Shown in pieces: positions 52,751 through 61,750 of a DNA stretch of 64,000 nucleotides. Below the pieces are notes generated by a model. It searched no databases. It worked only from the letters and a program-made list of their open reading frames with translations, and was not told the DNA's origin. Origin of the DNA: Tissierellales bacterium (lineage in GTDB: Bacteria; Bacillota; Clostridia; Tissierellales; VENL01); NCBI GenBank assembly GCA_028280805.1, contig JANQLB010000106.1, positions 1-64,000 on the forward strand, read 5' to 3'. The position numbers and the translations under genes are program-made. Position 1 is the stretch's first letter; each line of letters opens with the position of its first letter.

Positions 52751-52945
52751 TTAACACTTTGCTATTATGTAATCTCCCCACATTTTTTTAATAAGCATTT
52801 TATAATAACCATATTTCAATGTTCCAATTTGAGTTTCGACTATACTTTCCAAACACAGATTACAAATATGTACATCTAAAATACTTATACTACAACTTTT
52901 ATCAATGTTTTCTTTGTTACAAATTTCACATACAAATAAATCCAC
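52751..52945 (-). CDS. csfB: Anti-sigma-G factor Gin (CsfB)
   Basis: A 64-aa zinc-finger protein with two CxxC pairs (CEICNKE and CNLCLES), the Gin fold. Gin holds back SigG in the early forespore and SigE later. It stands between yaaO and bofA-type genes as in B. subtilis. Confidence 0.88.
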   Translation of the reverse strand: MDLFVCEICNKENIDKSCSISILDVHICNLCLESIVETQIGTLKYGYYKMLIKKMWGDYIIAKC

Positions 52946-53045
52946 AAGACCATCTCCTTATACAGATTATCTTGATTATTTACATCACTATACATTTTAT
53001 TCAAATAGCTTATTGAATGTTCTAATTTTTTGAGATGGTCTGTAA

Positions 53046-53546
53046 TTAAGAATTAACCTTGGGTTTTTTACTTATAATTAGGTTTATAAACCTTTGGCTA
53101 GGTTTAAATATAAACCTGTATTTTTTATTATTCTTGGTAAATTCTCCAACATAAAAATTTGTGTATTGCTTATCACATATAAATTTATATGTGTATATTA
53201 CGTCTTCTGCTTTTTCTACTTCTTCGTACAGCTTAATACTATCTATTTCATCAATAGAAACCTGTAAGATTATTTTGGCTTTTTTACCTATAATTCTTTC
53301 AAAAACTAATATGTCATCTACATATCTATAGCTATAGCTTGAAAGGTATTTTATAATTATTCGAGAACAAATTATAATTGATGCAATTAAAATAACTACA
53401 CTGGCAATTCCAGCATATTTTTCCCCTAAGAGGTTACATGCTGTAATTAAAATATTGACTAAAACTACACCTCCCAATATAAAAAACAAAATCTGCCAAA
53501 ATGGTCTTTGCTTTTTTTCAACTATTTCTTTAAATGCACTTTGCAT
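53046..53546 (-). CDS. Hypothetical membrane protein with a PH-like C-terminal half
   Basis: A 166-aa protein with two membrane helices (about 18-37, 45-63) followed by a beta-rich half (YRYVDDILVFERIIGKKAKIILQVSIDEIDSIKLYEE) that could form a PH-like domain. It follows malic enzyme by 24 bp on the same strand and may be co-transcribed with it. No family is recognised. Confidence 0.65.
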   Translation of the reverse strand: MQSAFKEIVEKKQRPFWQILFFILGGVVLVNILITACNLLGEKYAGIASVVILIASIIICSRIIIKYLSSYSYRYVDDILVFERIIGKKAKIILQVSIDEIDSIKLYEEVEKAEDVIYTYKFICDKQYTNFYVGEFTKNNKKYRFIFKPSQRFINLIISKKPKVNS

Positions 53547-53570
53547 GTTAAAAACCCTTTCTTTTATAGT

Positions 53571-54728
53571 TTAACCCTTTAGATATGACTTTTTTACAGC
53601 TTCTGCTACTTCTTTTGTAACCCTTTTGTTAAATATATCCGGAATAATATAGTCTTCTTTTAATTCACTGTCTTGAATAACTCCTGCTATAGCGTAAGCC
53701 GCAGCTATCTTCATATCGTCATTTATTTGTTTTGCTTTTATATCTAGAACTCCTCTAAAAATACCGGGAAAAGCCAGAACGTTATTTATTTGATTGCTAA
53801 AGTCTGACCTTCCTGTTGCAATTATTCTTGCACCATGCTTTTTAGCTAAATCCGGCATTATCTCCGGGATAGGATTAGCTAGGGCAAATACTATACAATC
53901 TTTATTCATTTTATTTACCATACGGCTTGTAAGGATTTCAGGGGCAGAAACGCCGATAAAAACATCCTTATCTGCTAATACATCCTCTAATTGCCCGCAT
54001 TGGTTATGAGGATTAGTTATTTGTAGTATTTCTTCCTTTATCCAATTTAAATCTTTTCTATTTTTAGATATAGAGCCTTTTGTATCACAAACTATAATTT
54101 CTTTTATTCCAATCTTATAAAGTAATTTAGCAATAGCTATTCCCGCTGCTCCTGCACCATTAATGACGATTTTTAAATCTTCCATACGTCTTCTTAATAA
54201 TCTAGAACTGTTTATCAATCCGGCTAGAACTACCACAGCAGTTCCATGCTGATCATCATGAAACACAGGAATATCCAGTTCCTTTTTTAGCCTTTCTTCT
54301 ATTTTAAAGCATCTTGGTGCAGAAATGTCTTCTAAATTTATACCTCCAAAGGAAGATTTTATGAGTTTAACAGTATTTACTATAGTGTCTATGTCATTAG
54401 AATTAATACAAATTGGAAACGCATCTATTTGTGCAAATTCTTTAAATAATATTGCTTTACCTTCCATAACAGGCAACGAGGCATCAGCTCCTATGTCTCC
54501 TAATCCTAATACCGCACTGCCGTCAGTTACTACTGCTACTATGTTTCCCTTTGATGTATATTTATATATATCTTGGCTGTTTTTGTTAATGTGTCTGCAA
54601 GGTTCAGCAACTCCCGGTGTATAAGCCAAGGATAAACTTTCTCTATCGTTTATTTCAATTCTAGATTTTATAGATATTTTTCCTTTTTTTTCTTTATGCA
54701 GCTTTAGAGCTTTCTCGTTTGTATCCAT
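53571..54728 (-). CDS. NAD(P)-dependent malic enzyme
   Basis: A 385-aa short-form malic enzyme that decarboxylates malate to pyruvate. Start at ATG 54728 after GGAGG, which is the end of the fumB stop region. Seen: LSLAYTPGVAEPC, the metal-site VFHDDQHGTA, the nucleotide loop GAGAAGIA and LANPIPEIMPD. The gene order fumA-fumB-malic gives fumarate to malate to pyruvate in one operon. Confidence 0.95.
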   Translation of the reverse strand: MDTNEKALKLHKEKKGKISIKSRIEINDRESLSLAYTPGVAEPCRHINKNSQDIYKYTSKGNIVAVVTDGSAVLGLGDIGADASLPVMEGKAILFKEFAQIDAFPICINSNDIDTIVNTVKLIKSSFGGINLEDISAPRCFKIEERLKKELDIPVFHDDQHGTAVVVLAGLINSSRLLRRRMEDLKIVINGAGAAGIAIAKLLYKIGIKEIIVCDTKGSISKNRKDLNWIKEEILQITNPHNQCGQLEDVLADKDVFIGVSAPEILTSRMVNKMNKDCIVFALANPIPEIMPDLAKKHGARIIATGRSDFSNQINNVLAFPGIFRGVLDIKAKQINDDMKIAAAYAIAGVIQDSELKEDYIIPDIFNKRVTKEVAEAVKKSYLKG

Positions 54729-54732
54729 TTTT

Positions 54733-55293
54733 TTAACCTCCAATGCTTAATTTTAACCTATCTTGTTTATTATACAAATTATTTCCCTTACAATCAATAA
54801 CAACAATCAATGGAAAATCTTCAACATACAGTTCTCTTACAGCTTCCGTACCTAAATCTTCATATGCAATTACCTTTGATTTCTTTATACAGCTAGATAT
54901 TAATGCACCTGCTCCTCCTATTGCACCAAAGTATACTGCATCATTTTTTTTCATAGAAGAAATAACTTCATTGCTTCTAACGCCCTTGCCAATCATACCC
55001 TTAATCCCTTTATCTAATAAAAAAGGTGTATATTTATCCATTCTATAGCTTGTCGTAGGTCCTGAAGAGCCTATTACATATCCGGGTTTAGCAGGACACG
55101 GTCCTACATAATATACTATAGAATTTTGTAAGTTAAATGGAGGATTATTTCCTTTTTTAATATCGTTTATAAGTCGCTCATGAGCTGCATCTCTTGCTGT
55201 GTAAATTGTACCTGTTAAATTTATCTTATCTCCTGCTGTAAGGTCTTTTACTTTGTGGCTGGTTAGCGGAGTATAAATGTTTAATTCTATCAA
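54733..55293 (-). CDS. fumB: Fumarate hydratase, beta subunit
   Basis: A 186-aa C-terminal subunit of the two-subunit [4Fe-4S] class I fumarase of anaerobes. Motifs: GTIYTARDAAHERL, YVGPCPAKPGYVIGSSGPTTSYRMD, and GKGVRSNEV. It lies 28 bp after fumA and 4 bp before malic enzyme. Named fumB here as the beta subunit, not the E. coli paralogue. Confidence 0.94.
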   Translation of the reverse strand: MIELNIYTPLTSHKVKDLTAGDKINLTGTIYTARDAAHERLINDIKKGNNPPFNLQNSIVYYVGPCPAKPGYVIGSSGPTTSYRMDKYTPFLLDKGIKGMIGKGVRSNEVISSMKKNDAVYFGAIGGAGALISSCIKKSKVIAYEDLGTEAVRELYVEDFPLIVVIDCKGNNLYNKQDRLKLSIGG

Positions 55294-55321
55294 ATTAATG
55301 CCTCCTTTTTAACCTTTAATC

Positions 55322-56164
55322 TTATATTACAATTTCCATATGTCTGGCTACATGACAGTTAATATTGACTGCAACAGGTAATCCTGCTATATGAGTGGGA
55401 AAAACTTCAATATTAACTCCTAAAGCCGTAGTATTTCCCCCAAAGCCTTGAGGTCCTATATCCAGTTTATTAATTTCGTTGTATAATTCTATTTCTAAAT
55501 CTTTTATATGTTGTTTTTTATTATATGTATCTATATCTCTAAATAATGCTTTTTTAGCTAATATACATGCTTTTTCCATAGTTCCTCCGATTCCGACTCC
55601 AACTACAATGGGAGGACATGGATTAGGACCAGCTTCTTTAACAGTTTCTATTATAAAATCTTTAACACCATTAACACCGTCTGAAGGCTTTAACAGCTTT
55701 AGCTTGCTCATGTTTTCACTCCCAAAACCTTTTGGAGCAAAACATATTTTTAACTTATCTCCTTTTACAATATCGTAATGAATTATGGAAGGAGTGTTGT
55801 CATTAGTATTTTGTCGGATTAGAGGGTCTTTTACAATGGATTTTCTTAAATATCCTTCACGATACCCCTGCCTAACACCTTCATTGATAGAATCAGTTAA
55901 GCTCCCTCCTTCAATAAATGTATCTTGACCTATTTCAACAAAGAAAACTGCCATACCTGTATCTTGACATATGGGTAATTCTTTCTCTGCAGCTATTTTA
56001 GCATTTAGTAAAAGTTTTTCAAGAATATCTTTACCAATTGAAGAAGTTTCTGTTTTAGAAACCTCTTTTATTTTATTCAAAATATCATACCCTAAATTGT
56101 AGTTAGATTTTATGCACATTTCTTTTACTTTTTCTATAATCGTATTAACTTTAATTTTTCTCAT
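55322..56164 (-). CDS. fumA: Fumarate hydratase, alpha subunit
   Basis: A 280-aa N-terminal subunit of class I fumarase. Cluster cysteines lie in PICQDTG and GPNPCPPIVVGVGIGG, and NCHVARH lies at the C terminus. Start at ATG 56164 after GAAGGGAT; a longer frame from 56212 adds a hydrophobic, Lys-rich extension without a ribosome site. First gene of the fumarase-malic operon. Confidence 0.94.
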   Translation of the reverse strand: MRKIKVNTIIEKVKEMCIKSNYNLGYDILNKIKEVSKTETSSIGKDILEKLLLNAKIAAEKELPICQDTGMAVFFVEIGQDTFIEGGSLTDSINEGVRQGYREGYLRKSIVKDPLIRQNTNDNTPSIIHYDIVKGDKLKICFAPKGFGSENMSKLKLLKPSDGVNGVKDFIIETVKEAGPNPCPPIVVGVGIGGTMEKACILAKKALFRDIDTYNKKQHIKDLEIELYNEINKLDIGPQGFGGNTTALGVNIEVFPTHIAGLPVAVNINCHVARHMEIVI

Positions 56165-56300
56165 ATTATCCCTTCTTTTCTTTTTTACCATTACATGTAT
56201 TATATATAACATGTTTATAACGAAATAGATTACTCTTACATCATTTTATCATATAATCATTTAATTTATTATAAAAAATCCAGCAGTTTTCTTATACAAT

Positions 56301-56329
56301 AAAAAACAGCACCCTTTTTGGACACCGTT
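56301..56329 (-). terminator. Terminator after the small membrane protein gene
   Basis: A 10-bp stem with several G-U pairs (AACGGTGTCC/GGGTGCTGTT) followed by TTTTTTATTG on the minus strand, overlapping the stop codon. Confidence 0.7.
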
Positions 56330-56547
56330 TATTTTACAGCTTTATATTTCGTTTTTATCACTTTACCATGCTTCTGTCTTTTGTTATAATAGTTTTCTTT
56401 ATTTTGTTTATAGTCTCTTATTGTAGTTTTACTATTTGTTTTAAGTCTATTGTTACTTCTTTTCATACTAGATAAGACATCAGCAAAAATGAATCCGATA
56501 AACAACCCTATAGGAATTAAAAAAAATACTAATAATGCCATTTTCAT
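56329..56547 (-). CDS. Small membrane protein with a basic tail
   Basis: A 72-aa protein with one N-terminal membrane helix (about 3-28) and a strongly basic cytoplasmic tail (about 30-72, many K, R and N). It stands alone before the fumarase operon, with a hairpin over its stop codon. No function is recognised. The basic tail could bind nucleic acid or acidic lipids. Confidence 0.6.
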   Translation of the reverse strand: MKMALLVFFLIPIGLFIGFIFADVLSSMKRSNNRLKTNSKTTIRDYKQNKENYYNKRQKHGKVIKTKYKAVK

Positions 56548-56913
56548 AGAATTATCACCTGCTTTAAGTAATATATAAGTCTTTTTAATACTAAACCACT
56601 ACAATTTTATTTTATCATCTTTTTTACAGCTTGTCATTTTTTTTGTATCGAAATATAGCTTTTTATTACTATCTATATGATTTAATGTCGTAATATAGGA
56701 ATTTTCTATTAAAATCACACAAAATGAGACGTGGAATAGCGACACACTGAAATTTTTATTGTATTAGAAAATGAACGCTGCACATTCCCTTGAGGCTCAC
56801 CACTAGCTAGAGAAAAAGAACTACCCAAGTAATCCTCATATTTAGATCAGTAGATACAAGAACAACGAGAGATGGATCAGGAAATGGAGATATGAAATAT
56901 GTTTAATTAATAG
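56548..56913. other. Gene-free stretch, possibly decayed coding sequence
   Basis: No intact gene. Between 56740 and 56890 on the plus strand, short open stretches in two frames (for example AREKELPK and ERWIRKWRYE) are broken by stops, as expected for an eroded gene; I could not assign a family. Confidence 0.35.
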
Positions 56914-56942
56914 TTGACATTAAATTATTCATGTGATATATT
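56914..56942 (+). promoter_or_regulatory. Sigma-A promoter of the DUF3796-XRE operon with flanking inverted repeat
   Basis: TTGACA, 17-bp spacer, TATATT. CATGTGAT (56930-56937) at the -10 box and its complement ATCACATG (56965-56972) downstream form an inverted repeat that could be the XRE regulator's binding pair. Confidence 0.8.
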
Positions 56943-56987
56943 TATAACATAAAGATAAAAATTAATCACATGGAAAGGTGGTATATT

Positions 56988-57344
56988 ATGAAAAAGATTA
57001 AGAATTACTATGGTTTTGTTGGTCTATTAGGGCTAGTGGGTTTTGTCGGGGTGTTTACAAAAAATCGGGAATGGTTGTTTTTCTTTGCATGGCTTTGGGA
57101 ATGTAGATATTTTAATATTATCCCTGATGAAATGTTTAAGCAAAATCTGTTTAAATCGGCAGGTATAGCTTTTTTTATCACATGTACAACCATGCTAACA
57201 TTTATTGGTATAGCAAATTTAACAAACAATGCAGATTTATTTAGAATGGGACTTACAGTATCATCTGCTGTTGCAATATTTTTCTTTATAGTTATAAAAC
57301 AATTTTATGAAGATAGAGAAAAAAATCAAGGAAAAGAACAATGA
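56988..57344 (+). CDS. DUF3796 family membrane protein
   Basis: A 118-aa protein from ATG 56988 (AAAGGTGG upstream) with three or four hydrophobic segments and a conserved start [23 protein letters not shown]3796 genes are usually paired with a small XRE-type regulator; here that gene follows with a 4-nt overlap (ATGA). Role unknown; the pair is often seen in accessory regions. Confidence 0.85.
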   Translation: MKKIKNYYGFVGLLGLVGFVGVFTKNREWLFFFAWLWECRYFNIIPDEMFKQNLFKSAGIAFFITCTTMLTFIGIANLTNNADLFRMGLTVSSAVAIFFFIVIKQFYEDREKNQGKEQ

Positions 57345-57541
57345 TATTAAAAACAAGGATAAAAGAATATCGTGCAAAGTATGATTTAAAACAAGAAGAT
57401 TTAGCAAAGTTAGTAGGTGTAAGAAGGGAAACTATAGGCAATTTGGAAAATGGTAGATATAATCCATCGTTAAAGCTTGCAATGGATATAGCAAAAATAT
57501 TCGAGTGTACAGTAGAAGATATATTTATATTTGTTGAATAA
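57341..57541 (+). CDS. XRE-family HTH regulator (YozG/YgzD-like)
   Basis: A 66-aa Cro/CI-type helix-turn-helix protein. The DNA-binding motif runs [22 protein letters not shown] with [14 protein letters not shown] following. It overlaps the DUF3796 gene by 4 nt, so both are translated from one mRNA. Probably regulates its own operon. Confidence 0.95.
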   Translation: MILKTRIKEYRAKYDLKQEDLAKLVGVRRETIGNLENGRYNPSLKLAMDIAKIFECTVEDIFIFVE

Positions 57542-57857
57542 TTGACTACTTCATCGCTCTACTATTATAAATATTAGACTTATTCCTGCATTTCTTATAA
57601 AAAAACTCCATTCTACATCGTCCAAAAAGAATGGCTAATTACAGAACTTACAAGACTTTATGTTAGGTCTGGTACTAAGTTCATTACTTATACTGAATCA
57701 ATGTATAAAAACTGTCATATACAGTTAAGACTTTAAGGTCAAAATTCACCATAAAACTAACACCGTTATTAATCATATTATTTTCTATAACGACATCTTC
57801 AAAGGTGTCGTTTGCTTTATCTAAAACCTTAACTTTACTCACCGTTATATTTGCATG

Positions 57858-57890
57858 AAAAAATACTCTTATCATCTAAGAGTATTTTTT
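57858..57890 (-). terminator. Terminator of the Lgt-family gene
   Basis: A 14-bp perfect stem AAAAAATACTCTTA/TAAGAGTATTTTTT with a 5-nt loop. Confidence 0.9.
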
Positions 57891-57901
57891 GAAAATTTTT
57901 A

Positions 57902-58648
57902 TTAATTATAATTTAGATTAATTTTTTCTTTTTCCAAACAATATTTTTTAATTAAAAGATAAAAAGTAGTTAGAAAAATTATTGTTAATGATACTTGTTG
58001 TGAGGGAGACATAAAGTTAACAAATAACTTACCTCTGTCATCTCCCCTGCCAAACTCTAATAAAAACCTAATAATAGAATATGAGTATAAGTAAAAGATA
58101 GTTCTTCTCTTTTTAATTACATATTGTACTAATAAAAACATAATAAATAATGAAACAGCTTCAATCTCTCTAGCTGGAAATCTATGTATTGTAAATATAT
58201 TTAAAATATTATAATCAATTACCTTTCCATAACAGCAGCCAGATAGACTACAACCTACTCTACCTAAAGAGTGAAAGATTAAAAGAGATGGGATAGTATA
58301 ATTTAAGCTAGTTGCTATATCAAATCTAAATATCTTTAATAGTAAGACAAGAGTAAACATAAATCCTATTAGTCCAAAATAAAATGAAAATCCTGCATAT
58401 TTAAAACGTAACAATATAGGCATGTCTAATACATCAGGAAATACAAACCAATTAAGAAAGTTAGCAAAAAATAATCCAGATAAAAACGATACACCAACTA
58501 AAAACTGCAATAGTTCCTTCTTTCTAAAGTTTATATCATAAGATTTTATGTTATTCATAAAAACTAACAGCCCTAAGATAAATCCTATACCGCCCATTAC
58601 GTTATAAATGGGGAAATTTCCAAAATCGTATATTGAATGAAGTTCCAT
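57902..58648 (-). CDS. Prolipoprotein diacylglyceryl transferase family protein, variant
   Basis: A 248-aa membrane protein with about seven helices. The key motif reads HSLGRVGCSLSGCCYG, a form seen in Lgt-like proteins with CCYG in place of the GNFxN of true Lgt. It may be a functional Lgt or a related transferase. AGGAGG precedes the ATG. It is preceded by a separate small membrane protein gene (72 bp away). The window has a second, more degenerate Lgt-like gene at 30.1 kb. Confidence 0.78.
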   Translation of the reverse strand: MELHSIYDFGNFPIYNVMGGIGFILGLLVFMNNIKSYDINFRKKELLQFLVGVSFLSGLFFANFLNWFVFPDVLDMPILLRFKYAGFSFYFGLIGFMFTLVLLLKIFRFDIATSLNYTIPSLLIFHSLGRVGCSLSGCCYGKVIDYNILNIFTIHRFPAREIEAVSLFIMFLLVQYVIKKRRTIFYLYSYSIIRFLLEFGRGDDRGKLFVNFMSPSQQVSLTIIFLTTFYLLIKKYCLEKEKINLNYN

Positions 58649-58662
58649 AATTTCTACCTCCT

Positions 58663-58697
58663 AAAAATAAAACACAACCATCATATTCATGATGGCT
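58663..58697 (-). terminator. Terminator between the DUF4064-like gene and the Lgt-family gene
   Basis: Perfect 7-bp stem CCATCAT/ATGATGG with a 4-nt loop and T-rich sequence (GTTTTATTTTT) on the minus strand. Confidence 0.8.
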
Positions 58698-58720
58698 GCA
58701 TTTATTTTCTATAACGTTTA

Positions 58721-59086
58721 TTAAGCAGATACTTTTTCCTTTGTTTGAGTAAATGCAATAATTCCTGCAATTAAGAATAATATAAGTGCTGCCCATCCAA
58801 ATATGCTAGTGAATCCAGTCATTATTACTGTAATAAACGATATAAGTGTACAAATTAACATACTTATTCCACAAAAAGTTGGTTTAGATTTTCCAAAGAA
58901 TGATGCTACAAATCCTAATACTACAGGAATAAATCCTAACCATGCTCCTAAAGCCGCTCCCGCTTCTCCACCAGCAGCTCCTCCAACAAGTGCTCCGCAC
59001 ATACTTGCACATAATAAATTTGGTAATGAAACCACGGCACCGATAATTCCTAAAATCATTGGTGCATTAGAAGTTCCTCTTTCCAT
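58721..59086 (-). CDS. Small Gly/Ala-rich membrane protein (DUF4064-like)
   Basis: A 121-aa protein with four hydrophobic segments. The first half is rich in G and A (GGAAGGEAGAALGAWLG); then a GKSKPTFCG loop and two C-terminal helices, ending in TQTKEKVSA. The plan resembles DUF4064 proteins. No function is known. Confidence 0.65.
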   Translation of the reverse strand: MERGTSNAPMILGIIGAVVSLPNLLCASMCGALVGGAAGGEAGAALGAWLGFIPVVLGFVASFFGKSKPTFCGISMLICTLISFITVIMTGFTSIFGWAALILFLIAGIIAFTQTKEKVSA

Positions 59087-59316
59087 CTGACCAATCCCCC
59101 TATTTTTATATAATAGCTATAATAGAAATATTGAATAATATAAATTGCATAAATATGTAAATATAATATCTATTATAACTTGTCCTATTAATTATATCAC
59201 AATATGTTGAATAATGTAAATCATATTTTAAAATTTGGTATTTATATTTATTGATATATCAACTAGTTTTATATATTGTGTTTCCAAATATTTGTAATTG
59301 TAAATCAAAAAAGAAA

Positions 59317-59358
59317 AATAATATGACAGAGAGTTGTTGTACCCTCTGTCATATTATT
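59317..59358 (-). terminator. Terminator of the second L25/Ctc gene
   Basis: A 15-bp perfect stem (AATAATATGACAGAG and its complement) and a following T tract; the stop codon is inside the stem. Confidence 0.9.
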
Positions 59359-60004
59359 CTTCTTTAAGATCATCCGTTTTTTCATTACTTATTAACTCAG
59401 GCTCAGATGTTTCTTGAATTAAATCGTTAGAGATTTCATCTTCATCTACTTCTTCCTCTTTAACAGAAGCTAATGATACTATAACTTGTTGTGAATCATT
59501 TAGGATTGATATATCTTCTCCAAACTCCACATCAGAAATTTTTATTGAGCTTCCTAAAGCTAATTTTGATACATCAATAGAAATGTATTTTGGAACATTT
59601 TGAGGAAGACATTCTACTTCTAGTTTCTCAAGCTGTTTTTGTAATATAGCATTATTATCAATATTCTTTCTTCCATTTATTAATATAGGTATAAATGTAT
59701 TTATCTTTTCAGAGGCATTTATATGCTGAAAGTCTAAATGAATTATTTCTCCTGTAACTACATCTCTTTGAATATCCTTAATCATAGCTGGATAAGAATT
59801 GTCGTTTATAGATATATTAACTATTGCATTCTCACCATAGTTTTTGATTATTCTACTTATCTCTTTTCTATCAAGCTCTAAATGATAATTTGGAAAATGA
59901 TGTCCGTATACCACTCCCGGAACGTGACCTTCTGCTCTTAACTTATGTGAAGGGTTACTTCCCGTTTCTTTTCTTAGATTACAATTCAGAAATGTATCAG
60001 CCAT
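59354..60004 (-). CDS. Ribosomal protein L25/general stress protein Ctc, second copy
   Basis: A 216-aa L25-family (Ctc-type) protein that binds 5S rRNA. It has the N-terminal L25 domain (about 1-92: SNPSHKLRAEGHVPGVVYGHHF) and the Ctc C-terminal beta domain (about 93-180), then an acidic tail (about 185-216). It is the downstream member of a tandem pair of L25 genes separated by 143 bp with a strong terminator. The paralogue at 60148 is less acidic at its end. Confidence 0.93.
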   Translation of the reverse strand: MADTFLNCNLRKETGSNPSHKLRAEGHVPGVVYGHHFPNYHLELDRKEISRIIKNYGENAIVNISINDNSYPAMIKDIQRDVVTGEIIHLDFQHINASEKINTFIPILINGRKNIDNNAILQKQLEKLEVECLPQNVPKYISIDVSKLALGSSIKISDVEFGEDISILNDSQQVIVSLASVKEEEVDEDEISNDLIQETSEPELISNEKTDDLKEE

Positions 60005-60076
60005 TCTTCTTTCCTCCTATACTTTTATTTGATAAGTATGCTCAATTTACTTCTGTTTTAAACGTATAAGAGTCTT

Positions 60077-60126
60077 TAATATAATAAAAAGAATCTTAAG
60101 AAATTAAGATTCTTTTTATTATATTA
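60077..60126. terminator. Perfect 23-bp stem with GAAA loop between the L25 genes
   Basis: The two 23-nt arms (60077-60099 and 60104-60126) are exact complements around a GAAA loop, with T-rich ends on both strands. It terminates the upstream L25 gene on the minus strand. Confidence 0.9.
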
Positions 60127-60147
60127 TTTAATTGTAATACATCTTGT

Positions 60148-60774
60148 TTATTTATCTAATATACTAGTCTCACTTTCATAAATTGGTATATTATCTTCTT
60201 CTTCAGGTTCAGACTCCTTCTTAATAGCAGTCAGGGACACAACAACTTCACCTGTATCATTTAGAACTTCAATATCAGTATCTTTAAATATATCTAAATC
60301 TCCAACTGTTAAAGAATTTCCTATCTCCAGCTCAGATACATTTACAGTAATCCTTTGAGGTATATGCTTAGGAAGACACTGAATATCTAACTCATTTAAT
60401 TGTTGCTGGATTATTGCCCATGGTGTTTCAACCTTTTCCTTACCGATAACATTTATATGAACTGCCATTTTAATCTTTTCACCTACAGATAATTCTTGAA
60501 AATCTATATGCAGTACGTCACTCTGAGCTACTCCCCTTTGAACTTCTTTTATAATAGTCGGTCTTATTTGTCCTTCCAGCTCTATGTTTACTGTTCCGCT
60601 TTCACCATGTTTATTTAATAGCTTCTGTAACTCTTTTCTATCTATTTTTATGGATTTCGTTTCTTTGTTATGGCCATAAACAATTCCTGGCACAAATCCT
60701 TCTTTTCTAACCCTTTGCGATGATTTTTTCCCTTTAATTTCCCTTGTTATTACTTTTAATTTTGGTATTGACAT
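60148..60774 (-). CDS. ctc: Ribosomal protein L25/general stress protein Ctc, first copy
   Basis: A 208-aa L25/Ctc protein, with the N-terminal L25 domain (KGKKSSQRVRKEGFVPGIVYGHN) and Ctc C-terminal domain. It has an acidic tail, shorter than its paralogue. In B. subtilis a single ctc lies elsewhere. Having two in tandem, each with its own terminator, suggests independent regulation, perhaps vegetative versus stress or sporulation. Confidence 0.93.
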   Translation of the reverse strand: MSIPKLKVITREIKGKKSSQRVRKEGFVPGIVYGHNKETKSIKIDRKELQKLLNKHGESGTVNIELEGQIRPTIIKEVQRGVAQSDVLHIDFQELSVGEKIKMAVHINVIGKEKVETPWAIIQQQLNELDIQCLPKHIPQRITVNVSELEIGNSLTVGDLDIFKDTDIEVLNDTGEVVVSLTAIKKESEPEEEDNIPIYESETSILDK

Positions 60775-60857
60775 TTATATTCCCCCTTGGTATTTTATGT
60801 TTTGGTATATATATATTAAATCAGATTATTCGAAAAATTTCAAATTTTGCTTAAAAA

Positions 60858-60900
60858 TTTCCATAAAATAAAAAATGAAGAACGATTCAGCTCTTCATTT
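60858..60900 (-). terminator. Terminator of bofA
   Basis: A 9-bp stem (AAATGAAGA/TCTTCATTT) followed by TTTATTTT on the minus strand. Confidence 0.85.
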
Positions 60901-60905
60901 CATCT

Positions 60906-61190
60906 TCATAATATAAGCTTAAGAACTATTAATAACAACATTCCCGGAACACCAAGAAAACCTACAGTTAATGCACTTAAAGGATTTACTCCAATAGAGA
61001 AATCAAAAAAAGTACCTGCAATAAGATTGAATACTATTAAAAATATTACACCTAAAACAGAATTAATAATTAATTTTATCAAAAGCTTAGTAGATATAAT
61101 AAATACCCAGCCTAATAAGTATAAAAGAACCAAGCCAAAAACATAAGCTAATATTACATTCAATTCTATTCCAATACCCATATTTATCAC
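60906..61190 (-). CDS. bofA: Pro-sigma-K processing inhibitor BofA
   Basis: A 94-aa membrane protein that inhibits the SpoIVFB protease until SigK is needed. Two to three membrane helices are visible, and the C-terminal GVNPLSALTVGFLGVPGMLLL is the family hallmark. It follows yaaL by 56 bp, as in B. subtilis (recR-yaaL-bofA). Confidence 0.92.
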   Translation of the reverse strand: MINMGIGIELNVILAYVFGLVLLYLLGWVFIISTKLLIKLIINSVLGVIFLIVFNLIAGTFFDFSIGVNPLSALTVGFLGVPGMLLLIVLKLIL

Positions 61191-61246
61191 CTCTATATAT
61201 AATATAGAGAATTTTATTAAAATATAACTTTTAATATGACTAACAG

Positions 61247-61540
61247 TTACAATTCAATCTTTATACCCATTTCCTTTGCTTGCTTTATTAAATATCTAAA
61301 CTTTGTTCTATTAGCTTCTACTTTAAATATAGCATAATCAATTAAATCCGGATCAGTTGCATCATTAAAATATTTTTCAGAATTTTTCCATTCTGTATGT
61401 GCTTCTTTTATCATCTCTATGAGATTTTTTTCTTCAAATTTTTGTTGAGAATTAAACTTTAATTTAATATTTGTAAAGAGATTTAAAATACTTAATTTAT
61501 TTGATATGTTTTTTTCTTTCTCAATAACTGCTTTTGCCAT
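61247..61540 (-). CDS. yaaL: DUF2508 family protein YaaL
   Basis: A 97-aa helical protein of the DUF2508 family, with the conserved LIEMIKEAHTEWKNSEKYFNDATDPDLIDYAIFKVEA split here across its helices; only its parts LIEMIKEAHTEWKNSEKYF and DPDLIDYAIFKVEA are quoted as the recognisable motif. Function is unknown. Its neighbour bofA matches the B. subtilis order. recR is not seen to its right within this window; the heme operon interrupts. Confidence 0.88.
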   Translation of the reverse strand: MAKAVIEKEKNISNKLSILNLFTNIKLKFNSQQKFEEKNLIEMIKEAHTEWKNSEKYFNDATDPDLIDYAIFKVEANRTKFRYLIKQAKEMGIKIEL

Positions 61541-61653
61541 TACCTTTCCCCCAATCGTTATAATTTTTTCTTTTTGTATTATTTACAAAATTGGAGTATT
61601 TATACACCATATTACTAGAATATGATTTTCTTCTAAGTTAAATGTATTAAATA

Positions 61654-61695
61654 TAAAAAAACTCTTAAAGATTTTAATTCTCTAAGAGTTTTTTA
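61654..61695 (-). terminator. Terminator of the heme operon
   Basis: A 12-bp stem (AAAAAACTCTTA/TAAGAGTTTTTT), 56 nt past the radical SAM gene's stop. Confidence 0.88.
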
Positions 61696-61750
61696 TAAAA
61701 TTACGTATTTTATAAATATCTGCTGATAAAGAGCTAATATAATTATTACT

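Noticed and set aside
57684-57875. Possible small minus-strand gene (63 codons)
   Set aside because: Its ATG sits inside the terminator of the Lgt-family gene, it has no ribosome site and no recognisable similarity.
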